Shown: piece by piece, positions 55,025 to 64,000 of the stretch
How positions within the stretch are numbered: position 1 is the stretch's first letter
How the letters are laid out: every line of letters starts with the position of its first letter
Assembly (NCBI GenBank): GCA_019694165.1
Contig: JAIBCL010000005.1
Location: forward strand, 186,001-250,000
Direction of reading: 5' to 3'
DNA from: Verrucomicrobiaceae bacterium
Lineage (GTDB): Bacteria; Verrucomicrobiota; Verrucomicrobiia; Verrucomicrobiales; Verrucomicrobiaceae
Length of the DNA stretch: 64,000 nt
Notes under the pieces: generated by a model
The model's input: only the letters and a program-made list of their open reading frames with translations
Told to the model about the DNA's origin: nothing
Databases searched by the model: none
Made by a program: the position numbers and the translations under genes

Positions 55025-55546
55025 TCACGGCTTCGTAGGCGAAGCTGGAGCGACAGCGGGCTGCCAGTTGCCCTCGACGCGTGTCGAGTTCAGCACGGCG
55101 GGTTTTCCGTCTTTTATCGCCACGTCGTAGCGGAGCTTCTCGAAGAATCGCTTGTACTGCCAGCCGACTTCGACCGTCCAGCTCTCAGGGCCGGACGGCT
55201 TGATGGAGGCGATCTGGAGAACAAACACGGCGAGCCGGGTCTCGGGATCCACCACTGCGTCGTCGGGCGGTGCCACGACGAGCGCGCCGCCACTGAGAAA
55301 GCGGAGCTTCAAATCGGCAAACCGCCGCGCGAAGTCCGGACTCGTGGCGTCGAGCGACTTGCCTTTGACAATGCAGTAGCTTTTTGGCACACCGGGCGCT
55401 GGATCAGGCAGGTTCTTGATCAAGTGCCGCACGACGGCCTCGCCGAGATCGCCCTCGTATTCCGCCTGCGGCACGGCGCCGGGGTGGCCGGAATCGCACG
55501 CGGCGAGAGACAGGGCGAAGGCGAGGCTGATGAGGATGCGTGGCAT
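55025..55546 (-). CDS. lipoprotein of unknown function
   Basis: 173 residues. The N-terminus MPRILISLAFALSLAACDSG is a lipoprotein signal with lipobox LAAC. The rest is a compact domain with short beta-like strands (LRFLSGGALVVAPP, ESWTVEVGWQY) and no motif I recognise. ATG 55546 is set by the signal peptide. Divergent from the OmpA-domain gene (55709), leaving 162 bases. Confidence 0.72.
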   Translation of the reverse strand: MPRILISLAFALSLAACDSGHPGAVPQAEYEGDLGEAVVRHLIKNLPDPAPGVPKSYCIVKGKSLDATSPDFARRFADLKLRFLSGGALVVAPPDDAVVDPETRLAVFVLQIASIKPSGPESWTVEVGWQYKRFFEKLRYDVAIKDGKPAVLNSTRVEGNWQPAVAPASPTKP

Positions 55547-55708
55547 GGGGGTGACTGGTTCGAGCCGGCTGGTGGCAGATGGTAGATGGTTCATCGAGGA
55601 TGGCAAACCGGACGGGATCGCTTCCTTGGGCAAAGCAGGCCCCCGTGCCCTGCCCACCTCATTCTCCTTCTGGCCCTTTGCGCGCCATGTGGTACGCTGC
55701 GCCCGTTC

Positions 55709-56794
55709 ATGTCAGCCGCCGTCCACACCCACGATTGGAATCAGGAGCCGCAGCGCGCCGCATACCGGTCGCGCAGGGACTGGAGCCTGCGCTGGTGGAT
55801 GATGCTGGCAGTGATCATATCGCTGGTGTTTCACGGACTGCTCTATGTGACCTTCGAGTACACGGGCATCGGCAGGTCCATGCAGATGACGATGGCTGAG
55901 CGTGCAGTGCCGGAGCGCGTGAAGATCAATCCCGAACTGCTGCAGAACCAGCAGGCGATCCAGCAGATACCCGACGCCCTCACACCGGCCAACATGCCGG
56001 ACATCAAAGCCTTCGAGCCGAAGCTCGACGACTTCGACAAGAGCAGCATGCTCCCGCAGAACCAGGAGATCGACCTCACGCCGAACGTGAAGGAGATCAC
56101 CAATTTCATCCGCGCCGACGACCCCGGCGACTCCGCACCCGCAAAGGCAAAGATGGCCGCCCTCGCCGAGGCGCTCGCGCCACAATCCATCTCCACGCCT
56201 GACCTCGCGCAGGAGATGGCCACCGTGCGCAAGGAGGTGCTCACCAAGGCTGTCTCCGAGAAGCAGATGCTGCTCGACGCCGGAGCATTCGAGCCGAAGG
56301 AGAGCAAGATGGACATGGGTCTCGTGAACCAGATGAACCGGCAGGGCCAGGGTGCCGCCGACGCGGCGGGCACGAGCGTCAAAGGCTTCAGCAACCTTGA
56401 TGATCTCCTCGGGCACGGCGGCAAAGTGGGCGGCAGCACCGCGCCCATCCTCATGCCCACCGATCTGCTCTTTGAGTACGGCAGCGACCAGCTCGCCGAG
56501 GGCGCGCGCCTCAGCCTCATGAAGCTCGGCTTCCTTATCCAGAAGAATCCGGACTCCATGTTCATCATCGAAGGTCACACCGATTCCTTCGGTTCCGAGC
56601 AGTTCAATCTCGAACTCAGCCAGCGCCGCGCGCAGGCTGTGGTGAACTGGCTCATGGCCTCCTTGCGCCTGACCACCGACCGCATCCAGGCCGTCGGCAT
56701 GGGCAAGAGCAAGCTCATCGCCAGTCCCGATGGAAGCATCGAGGAGCAAAGCCTCAATCGCCGAGTGGAAATCAAGGTTCGGCCCCGGAAGTGA
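55709..56794 (+). CDS. membrane-anchored OmpA-domain protein
   Basis: 361 residues. A single transmembrane helix (about residues 29-47) near the N-terminus anchors a long helical, disordered linker that leads to a C-terminal OmpA-like peptidoglycan-binding domain with FIIEGHTDSFGSEQFNLELS and QRRAQAVVNWL. It lacks a cleavable signal and a beta-barrel, so it resembles MotB/TolR/Pal-like inner-membrane anchors more than OmpA. It may tie the membrane to the wall. It is followed by a polytopic membrane protein on the same strand after 102 bases. Confidence 0.85.
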   Translation: MSAAVHTHDWNQEPQRAAYRSRRDWSLRWWMMLAVIISLVFHGLLYVTFEYTGIGRSMQMTMAERAVPERVKINPELLQNQQAIQQIPDALTPANMPDIKAFEPKLDDFDKSSMLPQNQEIDLTPNVKEITNFIRADDPGDSAPAKAKMAALAEALAPQSISTPDLAQEMATVRKEVLTKAVSEKQMLLDAGAFEPKESKMDMGLVNQMNRQGQGAADAAGTSVKGFSNLDDLLGHGGKVGGSTAPILMPTDLLFEYGSDQLAEGARLSLMKLGFLIQKNPDSMFIIEGHTDSFGSEQFNLELSQRRAQAVVNWLMASLRLTTDRIQAVGMGKSKLIASPDGSIEEQSLNRRVEIKVRPRK

Positions 56795-56896
56795 GCGGCG
56801 ATCCTCGGCATCGGAATCCGCGCTTGAAAGAATGATGCCCAGGCCGCAAGTGGTGACGCCTTCCGACTTCTGATTTCCACCCCTGCGCCGCCGCTC

Positions 56897-58420
56897 ATGT
56901 CAGCCACCCCGGAGTTCATTCATTACGGCCGCTGGTGGTTTCGTCTCGGAAAGTGGGTCGTGTTCGCCGTGCTGCTCGGCGCCTTTGCCGCGGTGTATCT
57001 GCACATCGCCGGACTGCTCATCACGCAGACGAATTACACGGACAAGGACATCCTTGGCGCGGATCAAAAGCACAACCTGAAGACCGCGCTGCTCACGCGC
57101 GAGGACTTGAAGCCCGACTTCAGCAAGGGCGTGTCAGAGCCTTTCAAGAGATGGTTCCCCCACCGCACCGACGGCGTGATCCAGCCGCTGTGGCCGTGGA
57201 TCGCCGCGTGGCTGGCGGATGCGGATCACGAGATCTCCGGCACGCAGGAGGTGACGGAGCAGGACCGCGTGCTTTTCAATCGCGGCCGCTGGTTCAACGT
57301 CGGCATGACGCTGGGTTTCCTCCTGCTGCTGGGCGTGACCTGCGCGCGGGTGTTCTCGCTGCCGGCGGCGCTCAATGTGGTGTTGCTTGCCGGCTTCGGC
57401 GCGCTGCTTCCGCGGGCGGTGTACTTCCAGCCGGAGCCGGTCTACTTCATCTTCTTCCTGCTCACCTGGGTGGCCTGCATCTTCGCACTGAAGCAGAATT
57501 CGCTCTGGAGCTACGGCCTCGTCGGGGCGTTCTCCGGCATCGCCTACATGGCAAAGGGATCGGTCTCGCCGCTCGTTGCCGTGTTCATCGGCGTGGGAAC
57601 GCTCCGCTGGGCCTGGGGCTGGGTGCTCGCACGCCTGCCCGGCGAGCGCAGCACGCTCTGGGTGCGGCGGAATCATTTCTTCGGCCTCTTCATGCTCGTC
57701 ATGTGCCACCTCATGATGGCAGGGCCGCGGCTGGCGGATGCGGCGGAGAAGTTTGGCGACCCCTTCCACAGCTACCCCGGCTACTGGATGTGGTTCGATG
57801 ATTTCGACACCGGCTTCCGCTGGATGAACGACCACGGCGATGCGCGGACCCTCCAGAGCATCCCGCCCTCGGAAAAACCATCGTTCTCGAACTACAACGC
57901 CGCGCACACGACCGAGCAGATGATCGACCGGCTCGTGAGCGGCACAAAGACGAAGCTGACAGAATTCCTGGCACCCGGGGTGACCGCGAAGAGCCGGACG
58001 CCAAAGCCATGGAAGGGCGTGCTCGAACTGCGCGGCGTCTATCTCGGCGCGCTGCTGCTGATCCTTGCGAGCCTCGCGCTCGTGATCCGCGTCGCCTCGC
58101 CAAAGGCCACGCACTCCGGCGAGCGACTGCATCCCGAGACGGCCACCATCGTGCTGTTCGTCGCGGGTTCCTTTGCCGCTTACTCGCTGCTTTACGGCTG
58201 GTACACGCCCATCGGTCGTGGTGATCGCTTCATGCTCTCGCTCTACGCGCCGCTGGTGCTGAGCCTCGTGTGGGCGTGTGAGAGCCTGCTGAAGCGCGCG
58301 CGCCGCAGGAAGGCCCACATCCGCATCTTCACCGGCTACGAGATCGCGCAATGGATATTGTTCGCCGCCGTGGTCTGGCGCGTCATCCAGATCCTGCAGT
58401 TCCCGCACTTTCGGAATTGA
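56897..58420 (+). CDS. polytopic membrane protein, glycosyltransferase-like (GT39/PMT type)
   Basis: 507 residues with about nine predicted transmembrane helices. The pattern of short extracytoplasmic acidic loops after helix 1 (YTDKDILGADQ) and a long loop near residues 290-360 recalls GT39/GT83-type glycosyltransferases, but I cannot name a motif with confidence. It would act in the inner membrane. It is followed after 196 bases by a HAD phosphatase on the same strand. Confidence 0.55.
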   Translation: MSATPEFIHYGRWWFRLGKWVVFAVLLGAFAAVYLHIAGLLITQTNYTDKDILGADQKHNLKTALLTREDLKPDFSKGVSEPFKRWFPHRTDGVIQPLWPWIAAWLADADHEISGTQEVTEQDRVLFNRGRWFNVGMTLGFLLLLGVTCARVFSLPAALNVVLLAGFGALLPRAVYFQPEPVYFIFFLLTWVACIFALKQNSLWSYGLVGAFSGIAYMAKGSVSPLVAVFIGVGTLRWAWGWVLARLPGERSTLWVRRNHFFGLFMLVMCHLMMAGPRLADAAEKFGDPFHSYPGYWMWFDDFDTGFRWMNDHGDARTLQSIPPSEKPSFSNYNAAHTTEQMIDRLVSGTKTKLTEFLAPGVTAKSRTPKPWKGVLELRGVYLGALLLILASLALVIRVASPKATHSGERLHPETATIVLFVAGSFAAYSLLYGWYTPIGRGDRFMLSLYAPLVLSLVWACESLLKRARRRKAHIRIFTGYEIAQWILFAAVVWRVIQILQFPHFRN

Positions 58421-58616
58421 AGGTGAAGCCCGCCGTCGGAGAACATCCAGCGCTCCGCCGGTGCCAAGCGGAATCACTCTCCCCTCTCGGTTGCCGGAGC
58501 ATTCTGCACGCGCGGAGGGTGCCACACGGCGTCAACGCAGTGCGTGAGCGGAGTGGGCAGGCGATGGAGCGAGTGCTTGCAACAGCCGGCATTCCGGCCT
58601 TCAATCCGCGCTCCTG

Positions 58617-59408
58617 ATGGCCGCCCGCAAGCACACTTTCATCCTCTGCTTCGACTTCGACGGCACGCTCGTGCATCCGGAGAGCGATCCGGCTTTTCAT
58701 CCCGCCTTGGGCGACATGATCCGGCAGCTCCGCCACCTCGGTGCCGCGTGGGTGATCAACACGGGCCGCAGCCTCGAGCAGACGCTGCAGGGCCTGGGCT
58801 CCCACGGCATCTTCATGGAGCCCGACTTCATCATCGCTCAGGAGTGCGAGATTTTTAAGCCGGGCATCATCAGCAAGTGGACGGACTTCGGAGCGTGGAA
58901 CCGCACGGCGCGCAAGGCGCACGACCGCTTCATGCGCGACCACAAGCGCTCGCTGGATGCCATCCGCCACATGGTCGAGACGCAGACGAAGGCCGAGTTC
59001 ATGCACGGCGACTTCGGCCAGGTCGGCGTCGTGGCGACCACCGATGAGGAGATGGACCGCATCTGCGAATACATCGACACGCACAGCCGCGAGTTCCCCG
59101 ACATCGGCTACCACCGGAACAGCATTTACCTGCGCTTCTCGCACTCCGCATATGGCAAGGGCACGGCGCTCGGCGAGCTGACCCGACTCCTCGAACTCAA
59201 CGCCACGCAGGTATTCGCCGCCGGTGACAATCACAACGACGTCACCATGCTCGACCGCCGCTTTGCCGCGCAGATCGCCTGCCCGGGCAATGCGCTGCCG
59301 CCGATCAAGGAAATCGTGAAGTCACGCGGCGGCTTTGTCGCCAGCGGCGTGGCAAGCGTCGGCATGATCGAGGCGCTGAATCATTTCTTCGCCACGAAGC
59401 CGGCATGA
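58617..59408 (+). CDS. HAD-family hydrolase (Cof/sucrose-phosphatase type)
   Basis: 263 residues. Motif I is CFDFDGTLVH (the nucleophile Asp and the following Asp in DxD), motif II is INTGR, and motif IV is AGDNHNDVTML with the GDxxND pattern of Cof-type phosphatases. The cap (about 95-200) contains the substrate-determining loops. It should dephosphorylate a sugar phosphate or related compound in the cytoplasm; substrate unknown. It lies close to an HTH gene downstream (58 bases). Confidence 0.88.
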   Translation: MAARKHTFILCFDFDGTLVHPESDPAFHPALGDMIRQLRHLGAAWVINTGRSLEQTLQGLGSHGIFMEPDFIIAQECEIFKPGIISKWTDFGAWNRTARKAHDRFMRDHKRSLDAIRHMVETQTKAEFMHGDFGQVGVVATTDEEMDRICEYIDTHSREFPDIGYHRNSIYLRFSHSAYGKGTALGELTRLLELNATQVFAAGDNHNDVTMLDRRFAAQIACPGNALPPIKEIVKSRGGFVASGVASVGMIEALNHFFATKPA

Positions 59409-59466
59409 AATTCAGGCTTGTCACGCTCGCGCGGACCACGAATGATCGTGCGGACCCTTCCCAGCC

Positions 59467-59943
59467 ATGAACTCCCACGAAGTCATCCGACAGGCCATCA
59501 AGAAATCGAGCGCCAAGCAGATCGCCGCCGCGCTCGGTGTCTCACAGTCGCTGGTTTACAAATGGACCGAGTCAAACCCGGCGGGTGATGGCGCGGTGGC
59601 CAATCCCCTGGAACGCGTGGCGCAGCTCTTCGATCTCAGCGGCGAGGACGATCTGATCCAATGGCTCTGCCAGCGCGCGGGCGGCTACTTCGTGCGCAAT
59701 CCTCCCAGCGCGCGCAAAAGCGGCATTGAAGTGGTGCCGGCCACGCAGAAGATCGTGCAGCAATTTGCCGACCTGCTCGGCACCATCGGCGCGTCCGCGG
59801 CGGACAGCGCCATCACCGAGAACGAGGCGACGCTCATCCGCGACGTGTGGGACGAGTTGAAGAGCCACACCGAGGCTTTTGTGAAGTGCTGCGAGCAGGG
59901 CGACTTCGCGCACCTGCGCGAGTGGATCAAGAATCCCGCGTGA
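59467..59943 (+). CDS. small helix-turn-helix protein (CII/Cro-like)
   Basis: 158 residues. The N-terminal segment AIKKSSAKQIAAALGVSQSL and the following VYKWTE form a helix-turn-helix like those in phage CII-type regulators. The rest is helical with no other motif. It could be a transcription regulator. It lies between the HAD and GH94 genes on the same strand. There is no phage or plasmid context here, so it is treated as a chromosomal gene. Confidence 0.65.
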   Translation: MNSHEVIRQAIKKSSAKQIAAALGVSQSLVYKWTESNPAGDGAVANPLERVAQLFDLSGEDDLIQWLCQRAGGYFVRNPPSARKSGIEVVPATQKIVQQFADLLGTIGASAADSAITENEATLIRDVWDELKSHTEAFVKCCEQGDFAHLREWIKNPA

Positions 59944-60093
59944 AGCCGCGCTCCGGCAGGCCCCGGAGGCCGCCCCGGTCCCAGAGCGGGTTTGAGCGGC
60001 GCAGGGAGCGGAAGAAATCACGACGGACCTCCCCTCGCAGTCTTTGGCGTGGACCAAACCTGCGTCTATTCTCTGAGTGCCGCCATCACCGAC

Positions 60094-63000
60094 ATGCAAC
60101 CGCTCCACGAACTCACCAATGGCCGCTACAAGCTCCGCATCTCGGACGCAGGCGGCGGGCAGTCGATGTGGGACTGGATCGCGCTCAATCGCTGGCCGGG
60201 TGATGCGGTCGAGGACGCCCACGGGTTTTTCATCTACCTGCGCGACTGCGACAGCGGTGCGCTGTGGTCGGCTGGCCTGCAGCCGACGGTGACGAAGCCG
60301 GACCGCTGCAAGATCAGCCGCACGCCGGAGCAGTTCGTCATCGAGCGCAGTGACGCAGGCATCCTCTGCCGCATGGAGGTGCATGTGGACAAGACCGCCG
60401 ATCTCGAAGTGCGGCGCGTGATCTTGAAAAACGAAACCCGGCGCGCGCGGCGCATCGAACTCACGAGCTGCATCGAGATCGCGCTCGCACACCCGATGGG
60501 CGATCTGGGCCATCCGGCGTTCTCAAAGCTCTTCGTGCAGACGGCGTGGCTCCCGTCCTGCCACACGCTCGTCGCGAAGCGCCGTCCGCGCGCGCACGGC
60601 GAGGCGTGGCCCGCGATGTTTCACGCGCTGTCCGGCGCCGCACCCGTCGCGCACGAGACGGACCGCCTGCTCTTCATCGGCCGCGGCCGCTCTCTCGCAC
60701 GCCCCGCCGCGATCATGCGCGGCACCACGGGCAATGTGCTCGACCCCGTTTTCTCCCTGCGCACGATCGTCGGGCTCGCCGCCGGCGAGTCGCGCGAAGT
60801 CAGCTTCCTCCTCGGTGCCGTGGGGGATCACTCTCAGCTCGAAGCCATCATCACCCGTCACCAGGAACCAGCCGGCGCCCGTCGGGAGCCTGATGTCGCT
60901 TGCGGCCCGTCCGTCCCTCCTTCGCCAGAAAGCACACGCTCGCACTTCAGCCCCGACGGCGACGAGTACGTCATCCATATGCCTTGGGAACGGGATGCAC
61001 TGCGCCTGCCGCCGATGCCGTGGTGCAATGTCATCGCGAACGAGCGCTTCGGCTTCATCACAAGCGAGACCGGCGCGGGCTGCTCCTGGAGCCGCAACAG
61101 CCAGGCCAACCGCCTCACGCCCTGGTCGAATGATCCCGTCTGCGATCCGCACGGCGAGGCCCTTTATCTGCGCGATGACGAAAGCGGCGCTGCGTGGTCG
61201 CCCTTGCCAGGGCCGCGCCCGGCGGCGGCGGAGTACGAGATGGCACACGGCTTCGGATACTCACGCTGCCGTGTGATCGCGCATGGGCTGGAGCACGAGA
61301 CCACGTTGTTCGTACCGCGCGCCGGCGCGGTGAAGCTGGTGCGATTGCGGGTGAAGAACACAGGTGTCCGGGAGCGAGTGCTCTCGCTCTTCAGCTTTCA
61401 CCGTCTCGTGCTCGGCACCCTGCCGCCGCCGCAGGGAGAAATCGAGACGCGGCGAGATGGCGACGCCTTGCTCGCAAGAAATCCAAAGAACACCGACTTC
61501 AGCGACGGCACGGCGTTCTGCCTCGGCGTGATCGATGGAGTAAAGGTCACGCAGTCGGGCGCCACATGCGACCGGCGGAGCTTCATCGGCGAGAACGGCA
61601 GTGCAACCGCGCCCCGCGGCCTGAGCGCGCCGCTGCTCGATGGCTGCACCGACGGAGCAGCCGATCCATGCTTCGCGCGGCAGTGGTCCTTCATCGTGCC
61701 TGCGGGCGGCGCGCTCGATTTTTGCCTCGTTCTCGGCGAGGCCACGGGCGATGACGACCTGCGCGTACTGCGCTCCCGCTTCAGCCATCTCGGCGGCGTC
61801 GATGCCGCGCTCGCTGAAGTGAAGGCGTTCTGGCGTGATCTGCTGGGCACCGTGCATGTGGAGACGCCATCCCCGCACATCGATCTCATGGTGAACGGCT
61901 GGCTCGCGTACCAGGCCATCACATGCCGCATGTGGGGACGCACCGCGTTTTATCAATCAAGCGGCGCCTTCGGATTCCGTGATCAATTGCAGGACGCCGG
62001 CAATCTCACGCTGCTCTGGCCGGAACTGACACGGCAGCAGATCCGGCTGCACGCGCGACATCAGTTCAGCGAAGGCGACGTGCTGCACTGGTGGCACGAA
62101 GCGCCGGTGGGCCGCGGCGTGCGCACGCGCTTCTCCGACGATCTCCTGTGGCTGCCCTTCGTGACGAGCGAATACGTGCGTGCCACGGGTGACGCCGCCT
62201 TGCTCGACGAGCGCGAGCCATTTCTCGAAGCGCCGCCGCTCGATCCGGGCGAGGACGAGAGCTACCAGAGGCCGGCGGTGAGCGACGAGTTCGCAAGCAT
62301 CTACGAGCACTGCTGCCGTGCGCTCGAACGCTCGCTCACCCGGGGCGCACACGGCCTGCCGCTGATGGGCACGGGCGACTGGAACGACGGCATGAACCGC
62401 GTGGGCCGTGAAGGCCGCGGCGAGAGCGTCTGGCTGGGCTTTTTTCTCTTCGAGATTCTGGCGCACTTCATTCCGCTGGCGCGCCGCCGCGGTGATGAGG
62501 AGCGCGCCGGGCGTTGGCGGAGGTATCGCGACCGCCTTCAGTCGGTGTTGAACGATGCGGGTTGGGACGGCGCGTGGTACCGCCGCGCTTACTATGACGA
62601 TGGCACGCCGCTCGGCACGAAGTCGGCAGACGAATGCCGCATCGACGCACTCGCACAATCGTGGGCGGTGCTGTCCGGCGCCGCGCCGGCTGCACGCGCG
62701 GCACAGGCGATGAGCGAGGCGGAAAAGCTGTTGATCGACGAACGCGCAGGCATCATCCGGCTGCTGACGCCGCCGTTTGAAAACGCCAGGGAAGATCCCG
62801 GCTACATCAAAGGTTACGTGGCCGGCGTGCGCGAGAACGGCGGACAATACACCCACGCCGCCTGCTGGATGGTGCGCGCCGTGGCGAGGCAGGGAAGGCG
62901 TGACCGGGCGGCCAGGCTGCTGGAGATGTTGAGTCCGCTCTGGCACGCGTCTTCGCCGGAGCGGCTGAATTGCTACAAGGTCGAGCCGTACGTCATCGCC

Positions 63001-63369
63001 GCCGACGTGTATGGCGCGCCGCCGCACGTCGGGCGCGGCGGTTGGACCTGGTACACCGGCTCTGCGGGCTGGGCGTGGCGCGTGGCGGTGGAGTCGGTGC
63101 TGGGCTTGCGCATCGAGAATGGTGACACGCTCGTGCTGAAGCCGTGCGTGCCGGACGAGTGGACGTCCTGCCGCATGCGTCACCGCTGCACGAGGACGGC
63201 TACGACGCACCACATCCACATGAGAAATCCGGACGGGCGCGCGGAACAGATCGCGTGCGTTTCGATCGACGGCGTGGCGGCAGTTGTTGGCGACGGCGAG
63301 GTGCGCGTGCCGTTGTTCGCCGACGGCGGTGAGCATCAGATTGTCGTCACGCTGGGCCGCGCAAAGTGA
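60094..63369 (+). CDS. GH94-type glycoside phosphorylase
   Basis: 1091 residues. The N-terminal half (about 1-600) is made of beta-sandwich domains of the GH94 kind (LTNGRYKLRISDAGGGQSMW, cited in part); the C-terminal (alpha/alpha)6 barrel has the catalytic string TGDWNDGMNRVG, with D762 in the place of the general acid. The family phosphorolyses cellobiose, chitobiose, laminaribiose or cyclic beta-1,2-glucan products. Unlike NdvB-type cyclic glucan synthases it lacks the glycosyltransferase domain, and no signal peptide is seen, so it probably acts in the cytoplasm. The start at 60094 (MQPLHELTNGRYKL) is used; the frame upstream is not homologous. Confidence 0.87.
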   Translation: MQPLHELTNGRYKLRISDAGGGQSMWDWIALNRWPGDAVEDAHGFFIYLRDCDSGALWSAGLQPTVTKPDRCKISRTPEQFVIERSDAGILCRMEVHVDKTADLEVRRVILKNETRRARRIELTSCIEIALAHPMGDLGHPAFSKLFVQTAWLPSCHTLVAKRRPRAHGEAWPAMFHALSGAAPVAHETDRLLFIGRGRSLARPAAIMRGTTGNVLDPVFSLRTIVGLAAGESREVSFLLGAVGDHSQLEAIITRHQEPAGARREPDVACGPSVPPSPESTRSHFSPDGDEYVIHMPWERDALRLPPMPWCNVIANERFGFITSETGAGCSWSRNSQANRLTPWSNDPVCDPHGEALYLRDDESGAAWSPLPGPRPAAAEYEMAHGFGYSRCRVIAHGLEHETTLFVPRAGAVKLVRLRVKNTGVRERVLSLFSFHRLVLGTLPPPQGEIETRRDGDALLARNPKNTDFSDGTAFCLGVIDGVKVTQSGATCDRRSFIGENGSATAPRGLSAPLLDGCTDGAADPCFARQWSFIVPAGGALDFCLVLGEATGDDDLRVLRSRFSHLGGVDAALAEVKAFWRDLLGTVHVETPSPHIDLMVNGWLAYQAITCRMWGRTAFYQSSGAFGFRDQLQDAGNLTLLWPELTRQQIRLHARHQFSEGDVLHWWHEAPVGRGVRTRFSDDLLWLPFVTSEYVRATGDAALLDEREPFLEAPPLDPGEDESYQRPAVSDEFASIYEHCCRALERSLTRGAHGLPLMGTGDWNDGMNRVGREGRGESVWLGFFLFEILAHFIPLARRRGDEERAGRWRRYRDRLQSVLNDAGWDGAWYRRAYYDDGTPLGTKSADECRIDALAQSWAVLSGAAPAARAAQAMSEAEKLLIDERAGIIRLLTPPFENAREDPGYIKGYVAGVRENGGQYTHAACWMVRAVARQGRRDRAARLLEMLSPLWHASSPERLNCYKVEPYVIAADVYGAPPHVGRGGWTWYTGSAGWAWRVAVESVLGLRIENGDTLVLKPCVPDEWTSCRMRHRCTRTATTHHIHMRNPDGRAEQIACVSIDGVAAVVGDGEVRVPLFADGGEHQIVVTLGRAK

Positions 63370-63375
63370 GCGCGG

Positions 63376-64000
63376 TCAATTCTGCACGGTGCGCCACGTC
63401 CACGATCCATCCGTCGCGAGATTGAGCGCGGCGTCGAAATGGCCGAGCTGGTCGTCGGGCTTGCCGAGCACGAGATAGGTGATCTTGCGTTCTGTGAAGA
63501 GCTTCAGCATCTGGTCGGCCTGCGTCGTGTCCATGGCGATGCTCATGCGGTCGAGGAAGACAAACTCCGGCTCCGCCAGCAGCACGCGCGCCACGGCCAG
63601 CGCCGCCTGCTCGCCGAGGCCGAGCGTGCCGTCCCAGTCGCGCTCCACATCCAGACCGCCGATGTGCTTCACCACGGTGTCCATCTTGAGCAGGCGCAGC
63701 ACATGGATGATCTCCTCGTCGCGCACTCCGCCATTCTGCGTGGTCCGCAGCAGCAGCTCGCGCATCGTGCTCCGCGGCAGATAGGGGCGCTCGGGAAGGA
63801 AGAGCATCCGGTCGGCATCTGGCCGGCGGATGTTTCCCGAGCCCGCGCAGCACAGACCGGCGGTCGCCTTGAATAGCGCCACCTTCGCATGGCCGGAGGT
63901 GCCCATGATCAGCGTGCGTGTGCCGCGTTCGATGGTGACGCCGAGATCCCGGACAAGCGTCGTGCCGTCATCGCGGCGCAGCGTCAGGTTTTCGAAGACC
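63376..64000 (-). CDS. ABC-type ATPase domain with degenerate motifs (5' end outside window)
   Basis: About 208 residues are visible; the start lies beyond 64000. It matches the ATPase half of SbmA/YddA/ABCD-type transporters: RTLIMGTSGHAKVALFKATA (Walker A), FLPERPYLPRSTMRELLLRT, the signature LGLGEQAALAVARVLL, Walker B FVFLDRMSIAMD, and VLGKPDDQLGHFD. Walker A lacks the second Gly and Ser/Thr (GHAKV where GxGKS is expected), Walker B has DR for the catalytic DE, and the H-loop has GKP for GHR. The fold is kept but ATP hydrolysis looks lost. The last residues (TDGSWTWRTVQN) match the family end. Confidence 0.75.
   Translation of the reverse strand, partial: VFENLTLRRDDGTTLVRDLGVTIERGTRTLIMGTSGHAKVALFKATAGLCCAGSGNIRRPDADRMLFLPERPYLPRSTMRELLLRTTQNGGVRDEEIIHVLRLLKMDTVVKHIGGLDVERDWDGTLGLGEQAALAVARVLLAEPEFVFLDRMSIAMDTTQADQMLKLFTERKITYLVLGKPDDQLGHFDAALNLATDGSWTWRTVQN

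Noticed and set aside
1..64000. tRNA, rRNA, CRISPR and insertion-sequence search by eye
   Set aside because: No cloverleaf, rRNA core, repeat-spacer array or transposase gene was recognised; a covariance-model search (tRNAscan, Infernal) would be decisive.

Overview
The window is GC-rich, densely coded bacterial chromosome. Several things point to a Verrucomicrobiota (PVC superphylum) organism: an 871-residue PVC-type protein that carries a C-terminal CxxCH haem site, formylglycine-type sulfatases, three Gfo/Idh/MocA oxidoreductases (two of them with Tat-type leaders), a ThuA-like protein, and many secreted proteins of the sort common in that phylum. I saw no tRNA, rRNA, CRISPR array, insertion sequence or prophage; nearly all of it reads as native chromosome.

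Layout. 1-7.5 kb: a Tas-like aldo-keto reductase, then a rearranged cre stress-response locus (large secreted protein, CreD-like membrane protein, small membrane protein, CreB regulator, CreC sensor) with a REP-like inverted repeat between creB and creC. 7.6-14 kb: an AhpE-like peroxiredoxin, a lipoprotein gene divergent from a BlaI-type repressor and an M56 (BlaR1-like) metalloprotease with two palindromic operators between them, then a run of small membrane and secreted proteins and a serine hydrolase. 14-20.4 kb (minus strand): PQQ-propeller protein, RsmC-like and MidA-like methyltransferases, Gfo/Idh oxidoreductase, valine-pyruvate aminotransferase. 20.5-24.1 kb: a lipoprotein and pyruvate phosphate dikinase, convergent on a strong shared terminator; the dikinase ends in a lysine/alanine tail that contains a nested start with a perfect Shine-Dalgarno sequence. 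24.4-38.4 kb: oxidoreductases, kbl, a ThuA-like protein, HAF/SHD1-like secreted proteins, a thioredoxin/CxxCH/PDZ protein, a sulfatase and the PVC haem protein. 38.4-49.2 kb: formate-THF ligase, a DMFase-like protein, a second sulfatase, an ECF sigma/anti-sigma/secreted-protein unit with overlapping genes, an M29-like aminopeptidase, a DUF1801/YdeI-like protein and recN. 49.3-64 kb: a 1167-residue orphan membrane protein, a DUF116-polyprenyl synthase fusion, a lipoprotein, an OmpA-domain protein, a polytopic membrane protein, a HAD phosphatase, an HTH protein, a GH94-type phosphorylase and the 3' part of an ABC protein whose ATPase motifs are degenerate.

How the genes work together. Three signalling modules can be read directly: CreBC with CreD; BlaI with an M56 protease and tandem operators; and an ECF sigma factor with its membrane anti-sigma factor. 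Sulfatases, oxidoreductases, the haem/dehydrogenase protein and the ThuA-like protein fit a polysaccharide-degrading lifestyle. Pyruvate phosphate dikinase, Kbl, AvtA and formate-THF ligase are central carbon, amino-acid and one-carbon enzymes. The most unusual items are the nested lysine-rich microORF in the dikinase gene, the DUF116-prenyl synthase fusion, the 1167-residue orphan, the apparently dead ABC ATPase domain, and the REP element splitting creB from creC. All identifications were made by reading motifs and from memory of the families; no database search was run.
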